From Sphingosinicella sp041621755 (GTDB lineage Bacteria; Pseudomonadota; Alphaproteobacteria; Sphingomonadales; Sphingomonadaceae): a stretch of 56,425 nucleotides of DNA. Both the position numbers and the translations under genes were made by a program. The notes under the pieces are model-generated. The model did not search any database. It saw nothing but the letters and a program-made list of their open reading frames with translations, and was not told the DNA's origin. Below, in pieces: positions 34,251 through 43,974 of this stretch. Location: positions 1 to 56,425 of the forward strand of contig JBFKAE010000004.1 of NCBI GenBank assembly GCA_041621755.1. Reading direction: 5' to 3'. Positions within the stretch are counted from its first letter, which is position 1. Every line of letters begins with the position of its first letter.

Positions 34251-35356
34251 AACCGCCCCGGCGTATAAAACTCTGCATCAACATGCTCGGGAAAGGCGAC
34301 AGCGTCGTTGATCAGCGCAGCGGCAAGCCGCCCTGCCGCCGGCGCGGTCTGGATACCAAAGCCGCCCTGCCCCGCGCACCAGAAAAACCCCGCGCATTGG
34401 GGGTCAAAACCATATATGGGCCTACGGTCCGGCGCGAAGCTGCGAAGGCCCGCCCAACGCCTTGTGACCCGACGCACGACCTGTGTGGTAGCGTTTTGGA
34501 ACCGGTCAACGGCCAGCGCGACATCGATTTCTTCGGGCTGCACGTCGCAGGGCGGCGAACGCGTCTCGTCATGCGGACTGATCCACATTTGCCCGGCTTC
34601 TGACTTGAAATAAAGCTCCCCTGACGCATCAATAATGAGCGGTAGATTGGCTTTTGGCGGCGCGCCAACATCGGCTGCGATCACCGTGCGCCGATAAGGC
34701 GTCACCCCAAGCGGCCGTGCACCAGCCAGCGCCGCCACATCGTCCGCCCAGGCCCCGGCAGCATTAACCACAATATCGGCCCGAAATTCACCACCACTTG
34801 TGATCGCCCGCCAGCGCCCGCCATCACGGTGCAGCGCCCTTACGCGCTGATTGCTTTCAAATCGACAACCTGCACGCTTGGCGCCGCGCATAAAGCCCTG
34901 ATGCAGTGCGGCGACGTCAATATCCTTGCAATCAGGCTCCCAGAGACCGCGTAGCGCCCAATCGTCCCGCAACATTGGCGCAAGCCCCAGCGTCGCGGCG
35001 CTGTCGAGTGCCTCAATACGCACATCTGTTCGGACAAATGTGTCGAGCAGATCATCCAGCGCCGAAAGTTTTTGGCTTGCGGTGACATGAAGCGCACCAC
35101 GTGCGGAAACCAGCGCTGCGTCCGAGAACTCCGGCGGCGGCACATGAAAGAACGCCTTCGATGCCGTCGTCAGCGGCTGAATAGCCGCGCCGCCATAGGT
35201 CTCGGCGTAAAAGGCTGCCGATCGCCCGGTGCTATGATAGCCAGGCTGCATCTCGGCCTCGAGAACATGAACAGCCATGTGCGGGGCAAGAAAATAGGCA
35301 AGGCTCGTCCCGGCAATGCCCGCGCCGATGATCAGTATGTCTGTCTCCACGGTCAT
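34247..35356 (-). CDS. FAD-dependent oxidoreductase, D-amino-acid-oxidase (DAO) family
   Basis: A 369-residue flavoenzyme. The FAD Rossmann motif IIGAGIAGTSLAYFL is at residues 9-23, HSTGRSAAFYAETYGG is the DAO-type loop, and the C-terminal FFWCAGQGGFGIQTAPAAG binds flavin. Related enzymes oxidise glycine, sarcosine, D-amino acids or glycerol-type substrates, which cannot be separated here. Start ATG 35356 overlaps the stop of the upstream hydrolase by 4 nt, so the two form an operon. Confidence 0.9.
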   Translation of the reverse strand: MTVETDILIIGAGIAGTSLAYFLAPHMAVHVLEAEMQPGYHSTGRSAAFYAETYGGAAIQPLTTASKAFFHVPPPEFSDAALVSARGALHVTASQKLSALDDLLDTFVRTDVRIEALDSAATLGLAPMLRDDWALRGLWEPDCKDIDVAALHQGFMRGAKRAGCRFESNQRVRALHRDGGRWRAITSGGEFRADIVVNAAGAWADDVAALAGARPLGVTPYRRTVIAADVGAPPKANLPLIIDASGELYFKSEAGQMWISPHDETRSPPCDVQPEEIDVALAVDRFQNATTQVVRRVTRRWAGLRSFAPDRRPIYGFDPQCAGFFWCAGQGGFGIQTAPAAGRLAAALINDAVAFPEHVDAEFYTPGRF

Positions 35357-36312
35357 CCTGAAAGGTCAGCGCCTACAAAGGCATCGATGATATCGTATAC
35401 GAGAACCTGCAGCGCTGGCTGCTCGCGGAGCAATTCGTGCGCGGCGCCCGGAATGACATGCCAATCCGCGCCAGGAATGCGTGCGGTCAGTTTTTCCGCC
35501 GCGCGCATATCGACGAGCCGCTCGCCCGCACCGGTCAGCACGCTGACCGGTACACGGATCGCTTCAGGAACACCGGCCGCCCGCAGCGCGCGACACGACC
35601 CGAGCGCTTCGGCAAGCCAGCGATAGGTAACACCGCCAAGCGCCAGATCGGGGCACTGGGCGATCCACCAGTCTTCATCGGCAAAACGCTCGGCGTCGCT
35701 GGTCAACAACGCCTGCCGGCGCGCGCTTCGCTGACTCTTGCCATAGGGCCCATGTCCTGGCGGATAGCGATCGCCCCTGCCCAAGGCGATGGCAAGACGC
35801 GACGTCAGCGACAAAGGCAGCTCCGGCCCGTTTAGAATGCCCACCATGGGCGAAAGAATGACAGCACGTGCGACAGGGGTCGCAGCCTCCCCCCGCGCGA
35901 CAAGGTAACGCAGCATCAAATGCCCGCCCATACTGTGCGCCATCGTCGCAAATGGCGACTGAAATTGCGCGTGGGCAAAACGGATCATCATGTCCAGATC
36001 CTGCAACCAGCGCTCAAAATAGCCGGTCGCGCCTTTCGGATATCGTCCCGATAACCCCTGCCCGCGCCAATCAAAGCTGATGAGGCCAATGCCCTGATCG
36101 CGCCAATGCCAATAACTCTCGGCATATTTTTCGATAAAGTCGGCACGACCACCCATGAACAGAATCGACAGTCCGTCACGACGTTCTGCGGGCCAGCACA
36201 CAGTGCGCAGCGACCAGCCATCGTCGGCTTCCACATCGTGCCAGACGGCGCCGGGGGGAAGCGTCCTACGACGTACAAGCCCTGTTGATTGCGAATCTGA
36301 AATCTTGCTCAC
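35353..36312 (-). CDS. Alpha/beta hydrolase (lysophospholipase-like)
   Basis: A 319-residue serine hydrolase. The nucleophile elbow is AHSMGGH near residue 127, the oxyanion-type segment SILFMGGRADFIEKY lies at about 50, and FDWRGQGLSGRYPKG is typical of the PldB/monoglyceride lipase branch. The late VLTGAGERLVD gives the acid and AAHELLRE the histidine. There is no signal peptide, so it is probably cytosolic. It faces away from cpaA with 49 nt between the starts and is coupled to the FAD oxidase. Confidence 0.88.
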   Translation of the reverse strand: MSKISDSQSTGLVRRRTLPPGAVWHDVEADDGWSLRTVCWPAERRDGLSILFMGGRADFIEKYAESYWHWRDQGIGLISFDWRGQGLSGRYPKGATGYFERWLQDLDMMIRFAHAQFQSPFATMAHSMGGHLMLRYLVARGEAATPVARAVILSPMVGILNGPELPLSLTSRLAIALGRGDRYPPGHGPYGKSQRSARRQALLTSDAERFADEDWWIAQCPDLALGGVTYRWLAEALGSCRALRAAGVPEAIRVPVSVLTGAGERLVDMRAAEKLTARIPGADWHVIPGAAHELLREQPALQVLVYDIIDAFVGADLSG

Positions 36313-36361
36313 CGCGACGTGGTTACGTTTTTTTTATGTCCTGCGTCTACCATTCGTCCTT

Positions 36362-36835
36362 ATGTCAGAGCCACTTCATGTATTGAGTCTCGCAGCGCTG
36401 TTCGCGTTGCTGCTTTTTGTCGTCTACAGCGACATGAAAAGCCGAATCATTTCAAACCGAGTCAATCTGGCGATCGCCATGCTGGCGGTGCCTTGGTGGA
36501 TTGGCTCGGGCGATGCGTTGTGGCCTCTGCTTGGATGGCAGCTTTTGCTCGCTCTTCTGGTGTTCGCCGCGTTTGCAATATTATTTGCATTGGGCGCGAT
36601 GGGCGGAGGCGACGTAAAGCTGCTCACAGCGCTTGCGCTATGGCTTCCAGCCATGCCCCTGATTCAGATGCTGACGCTGATGGCGATCATCGGCGGCGTC
36701 CTGACACTGGCATATCTGGTCTGGCACAGAGTCAAAAAAAGACAGGGAAATCCCGAGGTTCCCTACGGCTGCGCAATAAGTTTTTCTGCAATAGCGGTAC
36801 TTGGCGAACCAGTTGTTAAGCAATTGGTTGGATAG
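36362..36835 (+). CDS. cpaA: Prepilin peptidase CpaA (A24 family)
   Basis: A 157-residue inner-membrane aspartyl protease that removes the leader of Flp-type prepilins. The two catalytic Asp motifs are YSDMKSRIISNRVN (near residue 22) and MGGGDVKLLTALAL (near residue 82). About five hydrophobic segments are seen. It lacks the N-terminal methylase domain of type IV PilD, as is normal for CpaA. ATG 36362 is chosen because the membrane part starts there; upstream frame overlaps the hydrolase gene. It opens the Tad gene run. Confidence 0.92.
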   Translation: MSEPLHVLSLAALFALLLFVVYSDMKSRIISNRVNLAIAMLAVPWWIGSGDALWPLLGWQLLLALLVFAAFAILFALGAMGGGDVKLLTALALWLPAMPLIQMLTLMAIIGGVLTLAYLVWHRVKKRQGNPEVPYGCAISFSAIAVLGEPVVKQLVG

Positions 36836-36872
36836 TGTACGCAAGGGTCATCGCCTGGAGGCAAATGGGGTC

Positions 36873-37859
36873 ATGGACGTAAAAAAGATTATGCTGCTGG
36901 TTGGCGCGCTCATCGTAGCGGGCATATCAGCCTTGTTTGTACGAACGCTTGTCAATGACAGCGGTACGCCACAAGTGCAGGCAGCCGTTGTTGAGCAAAC
37001 TGGTCCGAAGGTCTTGGTCGCAACGCGCGCCTTGCCAATCGGCACTATCCTTACCGCTGATGCATTCAAGTATCAGCCCTGGCCAAAGGATCTGCTCGAC
37101 AACGCCTACCATTTGGAAAAGGAAACCAACATTGAAAGCCTGAACGGCAAGGTGGTGCGTTTCACAATTCCGGCAGGTCAGCCCGTTACAAAGGGCAATA
37201 TCGTTGGCCCGGGCGAACGCGGGTTCCTCGCTGCGGCCCTGACACCCGGCATGCGCGCCATTACGGTTTCGATCTCGAACACCAGCGGTGTTGCAGGTTT
37301 CGTCTTTCCTGGCGACCGGGTTGATATGATCCTGACCCACGGCGTTGGTTTTGCTGGCGATTCAGAATCAGGCATTGTAAGCGACAAACTCCGCGTGGCC
37401 GAAACGATTATGCGCAATGTCCGTGTTCTGGCCATTGATCAGCGCACCGATGATGGCCAGGAATCGCCAAAATCCGGCCGCACGGTGACCTTCGAGGTCT
37501 CGCCCAAATTCGTCGAGAAAATTTCGGTTGCGCAAACACTTGGTACAATTTCGCTCAGTCTGCGTCCGCTTGCGGAAAATGCGGCCGAGCTCGAACGCGC
37601 CATTGCTGCAGGTGAAATCGAAGTCGGTGACGACCAGAGTTCTGACGCCGACCGCGTCATGCAACTCGCAAGCATGATCGAACCAAATGATCGCAACCCG
37701 ACGTTCACAACCGGTGGCGAAGTCTCTCGCTTCGCCTCCACGACGGACCCGCGCCCATCAACTGCGCGTGGTCGCCGTGCCGAAGCATCGGTCCGTGTCT
37801 ATCGTGGCAATAAATCAACCGATGTCGCCGCTGGCGAATTTTCGGGAGGGGCACAATAA
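36873..37859 (+). CDS. cpaB: Flp pilus assembly protein CpaB (RcpC)
   Basis: A 328-residue periplasmic protein with an N-terminal membrane anchor (IMLLVGALIVAGISALFV) and a SAF-type domain (LVATRALPIGTILTADAFKY). A second conserved part, AAALTPGMRAITVSI with VFPGDRVDMILT, follows. CpaB is thought to link the secretin to the inner-membrane motor. ATG 36873 matches the anchor. The tail is Arg/Ser-rich and poorly conserved. The cpaC ATG follows immediately. Confidence 0.94.
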   Translation: MDVKKIMLLVGALIVAGISALFVRTLVNDSGTPQVQAAVVEQTGPKVLVATRALPIGTILTADAFKYQPWPKDLLDNAYHLEKETNIESLNGKVVRFTIPAGQPVTKGNIVGPGERGFLAAALTPGMRAITVSISNTSGVAGFVFPGDRVDMILTHGVGFAGDSESGIVSDKLRVAETIMRNVRVLAIDQRTDDGQESPKSGRTVTFEVSPKFVEKISVAQTLGTISLSLRPLAENAAELERAIAAGEIEVGDDQSSDADRVMQLASMIEPNDRNPTFTTGGEVSRFASTTDPRPSTARGRRAEASVRVYRGNKSTDVAAGEFSGGAQ

Positions 37860-37860
37860 C

Positions 37861-39276
37861 ATGAAGCTCAAGGCAATATTTCGCTGCGGCGCCTTCGCCG
37901 CAACCGCAGCAACGGCTATCGCTGCGCCGGTCACGCTGGCAACAGCCCAAAGCACGACCATTCAGAACGCCGAAAGTGGCCTGAACGTCGGCGTTGGCAA
38001 AGGTACACTGATCACGCTGCCGCGTCCCATGACCGATGTGTTCGTCGCGAACCAGAAGGTCGCTGATGTTCAGGTACGGTCCAACAGACTGCTTTACGTC
38101 TTTGGTGTGGGCGGCGGCGAAACCTCGCTCTATGCGACAGATGGCGCCGGTCGGATCATCTATTCGGCAAACGTCCGTGTTGCGCAGAATATCGACCAGA
38201 TCCGCGAAATGTTGCGTATGGCCATGCCCGGCGCTGCAATCGGTGTCACGTCGATGAACGGCATGACCTTGCTGACCGGCACAGTCGCAAATCCGCAGGA
38301 AGTCGGCGAAGCAACACGGCTGGTCCAGTCTTTCATGGGCGAAAACCAGACCATTGTGAACAAGCTGAAAACCGCGACGCCTGCACAGGTCAATTTGCAC
38401 GTCAAATTTGCCGAAGTCAGCCGCAGCCTGATCAAGGAGCTTGGGTTCAATATTGAAGGCCTGAACTCCAATAACGGCTTTCTTTTTGGCCTGGCGCGCG
38501 GTCGTGAAGTTGTCAACAATACCAACGGCCAGCTGATCGTCAGTGGCAGCGGCACCAGCGCATTTTTTGGCGGCAATCTGCTCGGCGTCAATATAACATC
38601 CGTGCTCGATGCGCTTGAACAGGATGGGCTGGTCTCCTCCTTGGCAGAGCCAAATCTCACAGCATTGTCCGGCGAAACCGCAAGCTTTCTGGCAGGCGGC
38701 GAATTCCCCATCGCGGTCAGCGACGGCGATGGCGGCATATCTGTCGAATTCAAACAATATGGTGTCGGCATCGCCTTTACCCCGACCGTGCTCGATGGCA
38801 ATCGTATCAGCATGCGTGTGCGCCCTGAAGTTTCCGAATTGTCGGAAGCCGGTGCCATCCGCCTCGACAATATCTCGATCCCGGCACTCAGCACACGCCG
38901 GGCCGAAACATCGGTTGAACTCGGTTCCGGCCAAAGCTTCATGATCGCGGGTCTGATGCGCAACCGGCTCGGTACAACGGCGGAAAAGACACCGTTGCTC
39001 GGCGATCTTCCGATCATTGGCGCACTATTCAAGTCCGACAAGTTCCAGCGCGATGAAACCGAACTTCTGATCGTCATCACGCCGTATCTTGTGAAGCCGG
39101 TCAATACGCGTATTGCGCTGCCGACAGACGGACTTGCCGCGCCAAGCGATGCCGAACGCTGGCTGCTTGGACGGACGTTCAAAGGTAGCGGCAAGCCAGA
39201 GCAAACGGCCAATGCAATTGCAGCGCCCGCGCCAACAACCGTAGGCGGCGCAACCCCCGGCTTTTCGAACGACTAG
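37861..39276 (+). CDS. cpaC: Flp pilus secretin CpaC (RcpA)
   Basis: A 471-residue outer-membrane secretin that forms the exit pore. A signal peptide (AFAATAATAIAAPVTLATA) is followed by an N-domain with ITLPRPMTDVFVANQKVADVQV, a BON-like part (ITSMNG-like VTSMNGMTLLTGTVANPQE), and the secretin core with SLAEPNLTALSGETASFLAG and PLLGDLPIIGALFKS. The closing GFSND region is less conserved. It starts 1 nt after the cpaB stop. Confidence 0.95.
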   Translation: MKLKAIFRCGAFAATAATAIAAPVTLATAQSTTIQNAESGLNVGVGKGTLITLPRPMTDVFVANQKVADVQVRSNRLLYVFGVGGGETSLYATDGAGRIIYSANVRVAQNIDQIREMLRMAMPGAAIGVTSMNGMTLLTGTVANPQEVGEATRLVQSFMGENQTIVNKLKTATPAQVNLHVKFAEVSRSLIKELGFNIEGLNSNNGFLFGLARGREVVNNTNGQLIVSGSGTSAFFGGNLLGVNITSVLDALEQDGLVSSLAEPNLTALSGETASFLAGGEFPIAVSDGDGGISVEFKQYGVGIAFTPTVLDGNRISMRVRPEVSELSEAGAIRLDNISIPALSTRRAETSVELGSGQSFMIAGLMRNRLGTTAEKTPLLGDLPIIGALFKSDKFQRDETELLIVITPYLVKPVNTRIALPTDGLAAPSDAERWLLGRTFKGSGKPEQTANAIAAPAPTTVGGATPGFSND

Positions 39277-39293
39277 CGGCTTTGAAGGGAAAC

Positions 39294-39956
39294 ATGACAA
39301 TGGCGAATATTCGTACACGCGGCCTCAGTGCCGTACTCCTTCCGGTCGCTGCGGCCTTGACGCTGTCCGCCTGTGGCGCTGGCAGCATGCCAAACCCGCA
39401 AATGGCGTCGGCAAAAGTGCCCGTCGTCTCGCAAACCATGATGGCGTTTAACCTGCCCTATTCCGCGTCTGGCGATATCTCGCCGGCACAGCGCCAGTCG
39501 CTTACGGAATGGCTGGACAGCATCAACATCAATTATGGCGACCGGATCAGCATCGACGACCCGAATGTCGGCGCGGACAAGCGGCGTGGCACAGTTGCGC
39601 GCGTGCTCGCAAATTACGGCTTGCTGCTCAGCGAAAATGTCCCGGTCGTCAGTGGCGCGGTACAAAATGGCGTCGCGCGCGTCATTGTAATGCGCGCTAC
39701 GGCGGCGGTGCCTGAATGTCCAGATTGGCGACGTCAATCGAACCCCGAATTCGAAGCATCGTCAATGTCGAATTACGGCTGCGCGACAATGACCAACCTT
39801 GCCGCAATGATCGTCGATGCAAACGATCTCGTATCGGGCAAGACGCATCCCGGTGTCGATGCGGAATCCACGGCAAAAGCAATCGAAACCTACCGGCAAA
39901 AAGTTGGCGAGGCCTCTGACAAGGTCAAGAGCAGCGTCGGTTCGGCCAGCAAATAA
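39294..39956 (+). CDS. cpaD: Flp pilus assembly lipoprotein CpaD
   Basis: A 220-residue outer-membrane lipoprotein helping secretin assembly. Signal and lipobox LTLSACGAG are near residue 25. The mature part contains ISPAQRQSLTEWLDSINI, DPNVGADKRRGTVARVLANYG and the Cys-containing ECPDWRR...YGCATMTNLAAMI that marks the CpaD family. GAAGGGA ends 3 nt before ATG 39294 and 9 nt before ATG 39300, so the true start may be 39300. Confidence 0.92.
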   Translation: MTMANIRTRGLSAVLLPVAAALTLSACGAGSMPNPQMASAKVPVVSQTMMAFNLPYSASGDISPAQRQSLTEWLDSININYGDRISIDDPNVGADKRRGTVARVLANYGLLLSENVPVVSGAVQNGVARVIVMRATAAVPECPDWRRQSNPEFEASSMSNYGCATMTNLAAMIVDANDLVSGKTHPGVDAESTAKAIETYRQKVGEASDKVKSSVGSASK

Positions 39957-39970
39957 AGGGAATGGGTGAT

Positions 39971-41251
39971 ATGAACGCGCCATGGAATCCAAGTAAAGCA
40001 GGCGGAGTTGGTTCGCGAGAGCCATTTACTGCCTTCGTCTGTGACGATGAAACCGTCGAAGCCATCCGGCCTGTGGCCGTCGAACTCGGCTGGTCGGCTG
40101 AAAAGGTCAATAAAGGCGGCCTTCGCAACGCCGTGCAGACATTGTCGGTCTCATCAAGTCCACATGTGTTGCTCGTCGATCTTTCCGAAGCTGGCGATCC
40201 GCTGAACGATATTAATGCGCTCGCGGAAGTCTGCGAACCCGGCACAATCGTTATTGCTGTGGGCACGATCAATGACGTCAAGCTCTATCGCGACCTGCTG
40301 TCGAGCGGCATTCAAGATTACCTCATGAAGCCAGTATCCGCCGATGCGCTGCGTGAAACCTTCATGCAGGCACAGATGATTCTGCAGGGGCCAAAGCATC
40401 ACGATATCCCTTCCACCGACAGGCCAAGAAGCGCGCTTGCCGTCGTGGGCGTCCGTGGCGGCGTCGGGGCTTCGACAATTGCAAGTTCGATCGCATGGCA
40501 GTTCGCCGACCTGGAAGGACGGTCAACAGCACTCCTTGATCTTGACATCCAGTTTGGAACCGGCGCCTTGGCGTTCGATATGGAGCCTGGTCGTGGCCTG
40601 ACCGACGCACTTGAAAACCCCAGCCGCATCGACGGATTGTTTATCGAACGCGCTATGGTGCGCGTTGGCGAAAAACTGTCGGTTTTGTCGGCCGAAGCGC
40701 CGATCAATCAGCCACTATTATCCGATGGCGCCGCACTCTATCAGCTGCAGGAAGAAATGCGGAATGCGTTTGAAGTGGTTGTTGTTGATCTGCCGCGCAT
40801 GGTGGCCGTTCAGAACCCGCACCTCATCGGCGATGTCAATCATGTTGTCGTCGTGACCGAGCAGACGCTTGCCAGTACACGTGACACCATTCGCCTGATG
40901 GGCTTTTTAAAGGCGAACGCACCGCAAGCGAAAATCACGGTTGTGGCCAACCGCGTGGCGGTGAACCCGCCCCCGGAAGTCTCACGGAAAGATTTCGAAG
41001 CATCGATCGAACGCAAAATCGACGTTATCGTTCCGCTTGACGCCAAGCAGGCAGTCAGTGCCGCCAAGCAAGGCAAGGCTCTGGCGACCATCGCCAAGGG
41101 CGGCCGGATCGGAAGCGCGTTCAAGTCTTTGATTGCCGAGCTGGCGGGCGACAGTGCCGATTCTGACGAGGCGGAAACAAAATCACTGATGAGCAAAATG
41201 CGCGCTCTGCTTCCCGCCAAGGGTGCGGCGAAAGCATCGGGCAAAAAATAG
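39971..41251 (+). CDS. cpaE: Pilus assembly ATPase CpaE / TadZ
   Basis: A 426-residue protein with a receiver-like N-terminal domain (VLLVDLSEAG near residue 60, YLMKPVSADAL near 120) and a MinD/ParA-like ATPase. The Walker A motif near residue 160 reads GVRGGVGASTIAS, with Arg for the signature Lys and Ala for the P-loop Lys, as in many TadZ/CpaE proteins, so ATP turnover may be weak or absent. These proteins place the Tad machine at the pole. ATG 39971 is preferred over 39962 because the ribosome binding site AAAGGGA abuts the latter. The Ala/Lys-rich C-terminus is typical. Confidence 0.93.
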   Translation: MNAPWNPSKAGGVGSREPFTAFVCDDETVEAIRPVAVELGWSAEKVNKGGLRNAVQTLSVSSSPHVLLVDLSEAGDPLNDINALAEVCEPGTIVIAVGTINDVKLYRDLLSSGIQDYLMKPVSADALRETFMQAQMILQGPKHHDIPSTDRPRSALAVVGVRGGVGASTIASSIAWQFADLEGRSTALLDLDIQFGTGALAFDMEPGRGLTDALENPSRIDGLFIERAMVRVGEKLSVLSAEAPINQPLLSDGAALYQLQEEMRNAFEVVVVDLPRMVAVQNPHLIGDVNHVVVVTEQTLASTRDTIRLMGFLKANAPQAKITVVANRVAVNPPPEVSRKDFEASIERKIDVIVPLDAKQAVSAAKQGKALATIAKGGRIGSAFKSLIAELAGDSADSDEAETKSLMSKMRALLPAKGAAKASGKK

Positions 41252-41299
41252 TGCAGGAACGTTTCGTCAGATTAAATGCGAAGTAATCAGGGGCATGTC

Positions 41300-43003
41300 A
41301 TGACACGGCAGGGGTTTGGAAAAAGAAGCGGGCTGGCCTTGGCGGCCACACCGAACGGCTTCGGTGGCACCCCCTCGCCGGCAACTTCCGGGCGCCCGCT
41401 TGTCAGCGACGCCGGAAACTTCGGATTATCGAAACAGGCCGAAACTCTCCCGCGGCGCAGCACGGAAAACTGTGTTTGGGAGTTGCACGCCCTCTTGTCG
41501 CCTAGACTTCCCGAGCTGTTCCCATTTGACAAGACAAAGCAGCGTCGTAGGGGCGAGCTTGCAGTACAACTGGACGAGATGGTCCAGAAACTTGCCGCAT
41601 CAGAGGATATCCCGGTCGACGAAGGTCAGATTCGCGATACTGTTACAGTTCTGCTCAACGAGCTTATCAATGCCGTTGGTGGCCTTAGTCCTGAACCGCA
41701 AAATGACGCCGTCGACCGTGCCGCACGCGCTTCAAGTGCCAGTGCAGCCAGTGTCATCAAGGCAAAAGATCGTGTTCATCCGCTTTTGATGGAGCGCATC
41801 GACGCCAGCGTCATTGCCGATCTTTCACGCGGCGAATTGGCAGAACAGATATCCGATGTTGTTTCAGAAATCCTGGTCCAGGAAAAATTCAGCCTGAACC
41901 AGAAGGAACAACGCGATCTCGTCACGCTTTTGCTCAACGACATGCTCGGTCTTGGCCCGCTCGAACCGTTGCTCGCCGACGATGACGTCAGTGAAGTCAT
42001 GGTCAACGGCCCCGGCACCGTTTATGCGGAGCGCAAGGGCAAGATCACATTGACAGATGTCAAGTTTCGCGACGACGCGCATCTGCTGAACATCGCGCAG
42101 CGCATCGTTTCGGCGATCGGGCGGCGCGTCGATGAAACCTCGCCAATATGCGACGCACGCCTCATGGATGGCAGTCGCGTCAATGTCGTCATCCCTCCAT
42201 TGGCGATTGACGGTACGGCGATATCGATCCGCAAGTTCTCGAAAATCAAGCTGACCCTCGAAAAAATGCTCGACGGCGGCTCCATGAGCCCGCAAATGTG
42301 CAAGTTCCTCAACATCGCCGGACGTTGCAAGCTCAACATTCTGATATCGGGCGGCACCGGTTCGGGCAAAACGACGATGTTGAACGCGATATCACGCAAT
42401 ATCGACCCGGGCGAGCGCGTTGTCACCATCGAGGACGCAGCCGAACTTCAACTCCAACAGCCACATGTTGTCCGACTGGAGACGCGCCCGGCCAACCTTG
42501 AGGGCAATGGGCAAGTGGACATGCGCGACCTTGTTAAAAATGCGCTGCGCATGCGACCCGACCGCATCATTCTTGGCGAAGTTCGCGGCGCCGAAGCGTT
42601 CGACTTGCTCGCCGCCATGAATACCGGTCATGATGGTTCGCTTGGTACGCTTCACGCGAACCGCCCCCGCGAAGCACTGACGCGGCTTGAAAACATGATC
42701 AACATGGCCGGTCTCAACCTGTCACAGACCGCCATTCGTCAACAGATCAGCGATGCGGTCAATCTGATTGTACAAATCAGCCGCATGCGTGATGGCGGTC
42801 GCCGCATCACGCACATTTCAGAAATTGTCGGCATGGAAGGTGACGTCATCACCATGCAGGACCTGTTTCTTTACAAATATCATGGCGAGGACGAGAACGG
42901 AGGCCTGAAGGGCGAATATGTCAGCTCCGGCCTCAGACCTGCTTGCCATGAGCGCGCCGAGTATTTCGGCCTTGGTCGTGCATTGATGGAGTGTGTATCA
43001 TGA
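41300..43003 (+). CDS. cpaF: Pilus assembly ATPase CpaF (TadA)
   Basis: A 567-residue secretion ATPase of the VirB11/GspE group powering pilus assembly. Walker A is SGGTGSGKTTMLNAIS, the Asp box IEDAAELQLQQ follows, and Walker B with the His box is ILGEVRGAEAFDLLAAMNTGH. The first 60 residues are low-complexity Gly/Pro/Ser, followed by a helical extension (LAVQLDEMVQKLA), which makes the protein longer than many CpaF. ATG 41300 is selected by CAGGGGC at 5 nt; the tadB ATG overlaps the stop (ATGA). Confidence 0.95.
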   Translation: MTRQGFGKRSGLALAATPNGFGGTPSPATSGRPLVSDAGNFGLSKQAETLPRRSTENCVWELHALLSPRLPELFPFDKTKQRRRGELAVQLDEMVQKLAASEDIPVDEGQIRDTVTVLLNELINAVGGLSPEPQNDAVDRAARASSASAASVIKAKDRVHPLLMERIDASVIADLSRGELAEQISDVVSEILVQEKFSLNQKEQRDLVTLLLNDMLGLGPLEPLLADDDVSEVMVNGPGTVYAERKGKITLTDVKFRDDAHLLNIAQRIVSAIGRRVDETSPICDARLMDGSRVNVVIPPLAIDGTAISIRKFSKIKLTLEKMLDGGSMSPQMCKFLNIAGRCKLNILISGGTGSGKTTMLNAISRNIDPGERVVTIEDAAELQLQQPHVVRLETRPANLEGNGQVDMRDLVKNALRMRPDRIILGEVRGAEAFDLLAAMNTGHDGSLGTLHANRPREALTRLENMINMAGLNLSQTAIRQQISDAVNLIVQISRMRDGGRRITHISEIVGMEGDVITMQDLFLYKYHGEDENGGLKGEYVSSGLRPACHERAEYFGLGRALMECVS

Positions 43004-43974
43004 ACCAAACTCTTGTCTTTGCAATAAGCTTTGGTGGTGTTTTTCTGACGCTTTTGCTGCTTATTCTGCTGAATGGGGATAGTAGCAACGCACGCGCGGC
43101 AAAGCGCCTGACGCAAGTGCGCGCTCGTCATGGCGGATCAGGGGAATTGCTGGCGCAGGTGCAGATGAAACGCATACTCGCGTCGCGCGACACCAAACTC
43201 GATAGTATGTTCAGCGGCTTCATGCCAAACCGCGCCGTTCTTAAGCTTCGGCTGGCAAGGACAGGAAAGTCGTGGACATTCGGACAATATGGCGTTGCCT
43301 GCGTCGCCATTTTCCTCCTTGCAACGATCGCACTTGGTGTTGCTGGCACGCCGCTCGTGCTTGCGGCGTTCGCTGGTCTGTTCCTTGGCCTTGCGATACC
43401 ACATGTCACTGTAAGTGTGTTGATCTCCCAGCGGGTTTCCAAATTCACGACCAACTTTCCTGATGCCATCGACCTGCTTGTGCGCGGTTTACGGTCGGGT
43501 CTTCCGGTTTCGGAATCGATTGGTGTTGTTGGTCAGGAAATTGTTGAACCTGTCGGCTATGAGTTCAGGCAGGTCGCCGACAAGATCCGCATTGGCCGCA
43601 CGATGGAGCAGGCTCTTCAGGAAACCGCCGACCGGCTTGGCACGCCCGAATTTCAGTTCTTTGTCATTACCTTATCAATTCAGCGTGAAACGGGTGGCAA
43701 CCTTGCTGAGACTCTGAACAACCTTGGTGAGGTCTTGAGAAAGCGCGCCCAGATGAAGCTGAAGATCCGGGCGATGTCGTCGGAATCCAAAGCCTCAGCA
43801 TATATCGTTGGATCGCTGCCCTTCATCGTGTTTGGGCTGATCTGGTCGGTTAACCCGAGCTACCTGATGCCCTTCTTTACCGATACGCGATTGATGATTG
43901 CGGGCATAGGCGGAGCAATCTGGATGTCAATCGGCGCCTTGATTATGGCCAAAATGGTGAGCTTTGAAATCTGA
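43000..43974 (+). CDS. tadB: Tad inner-membrane platform protein TadB
   Basis: A 324-residue GspF-family membrane protein (PF00482) of the pilus platform. An N-terminal helix (VFAISFGGVFLTLLLLILL) and a second hydrophobic pair near residues 90-135 precede the cytosolic F domain with FPDAIDLLVRGLRSGLPVSE and RETGGNLAETLNNLG; two helices follow at the end. It is coupled to cpaF and tadC by stop/start overlaps. Confidence 0.94.
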   Translation: MNQTLVFAISFGGVFLTLLLLILLNGDSSNARAAKRLTQVRARHGGSGELLAQVQMKRILASRDTKLDSMFSGFMPNRAVLKLRLARTGKSWTFGQYGVACVAIFLLATIALGVAGTPLVLAAFAGLFLGLAIPHVTVSVLISQRVSKFTTNFPDAIDLLVRGLRSGLPVSESIGVVGQEIVEPVGYEFRQVADKIRIGRTMEQALQETADRLGTPEFQFFVITLSIQRETGGNLAETLNNLGEVLRKRAQMKLKIRAMSSESKASAYIVGSLPFIVFGLIWSVNPSYLMPFFTDTRLMIAGIGGAIWMSIGALIMAKMVSFEI

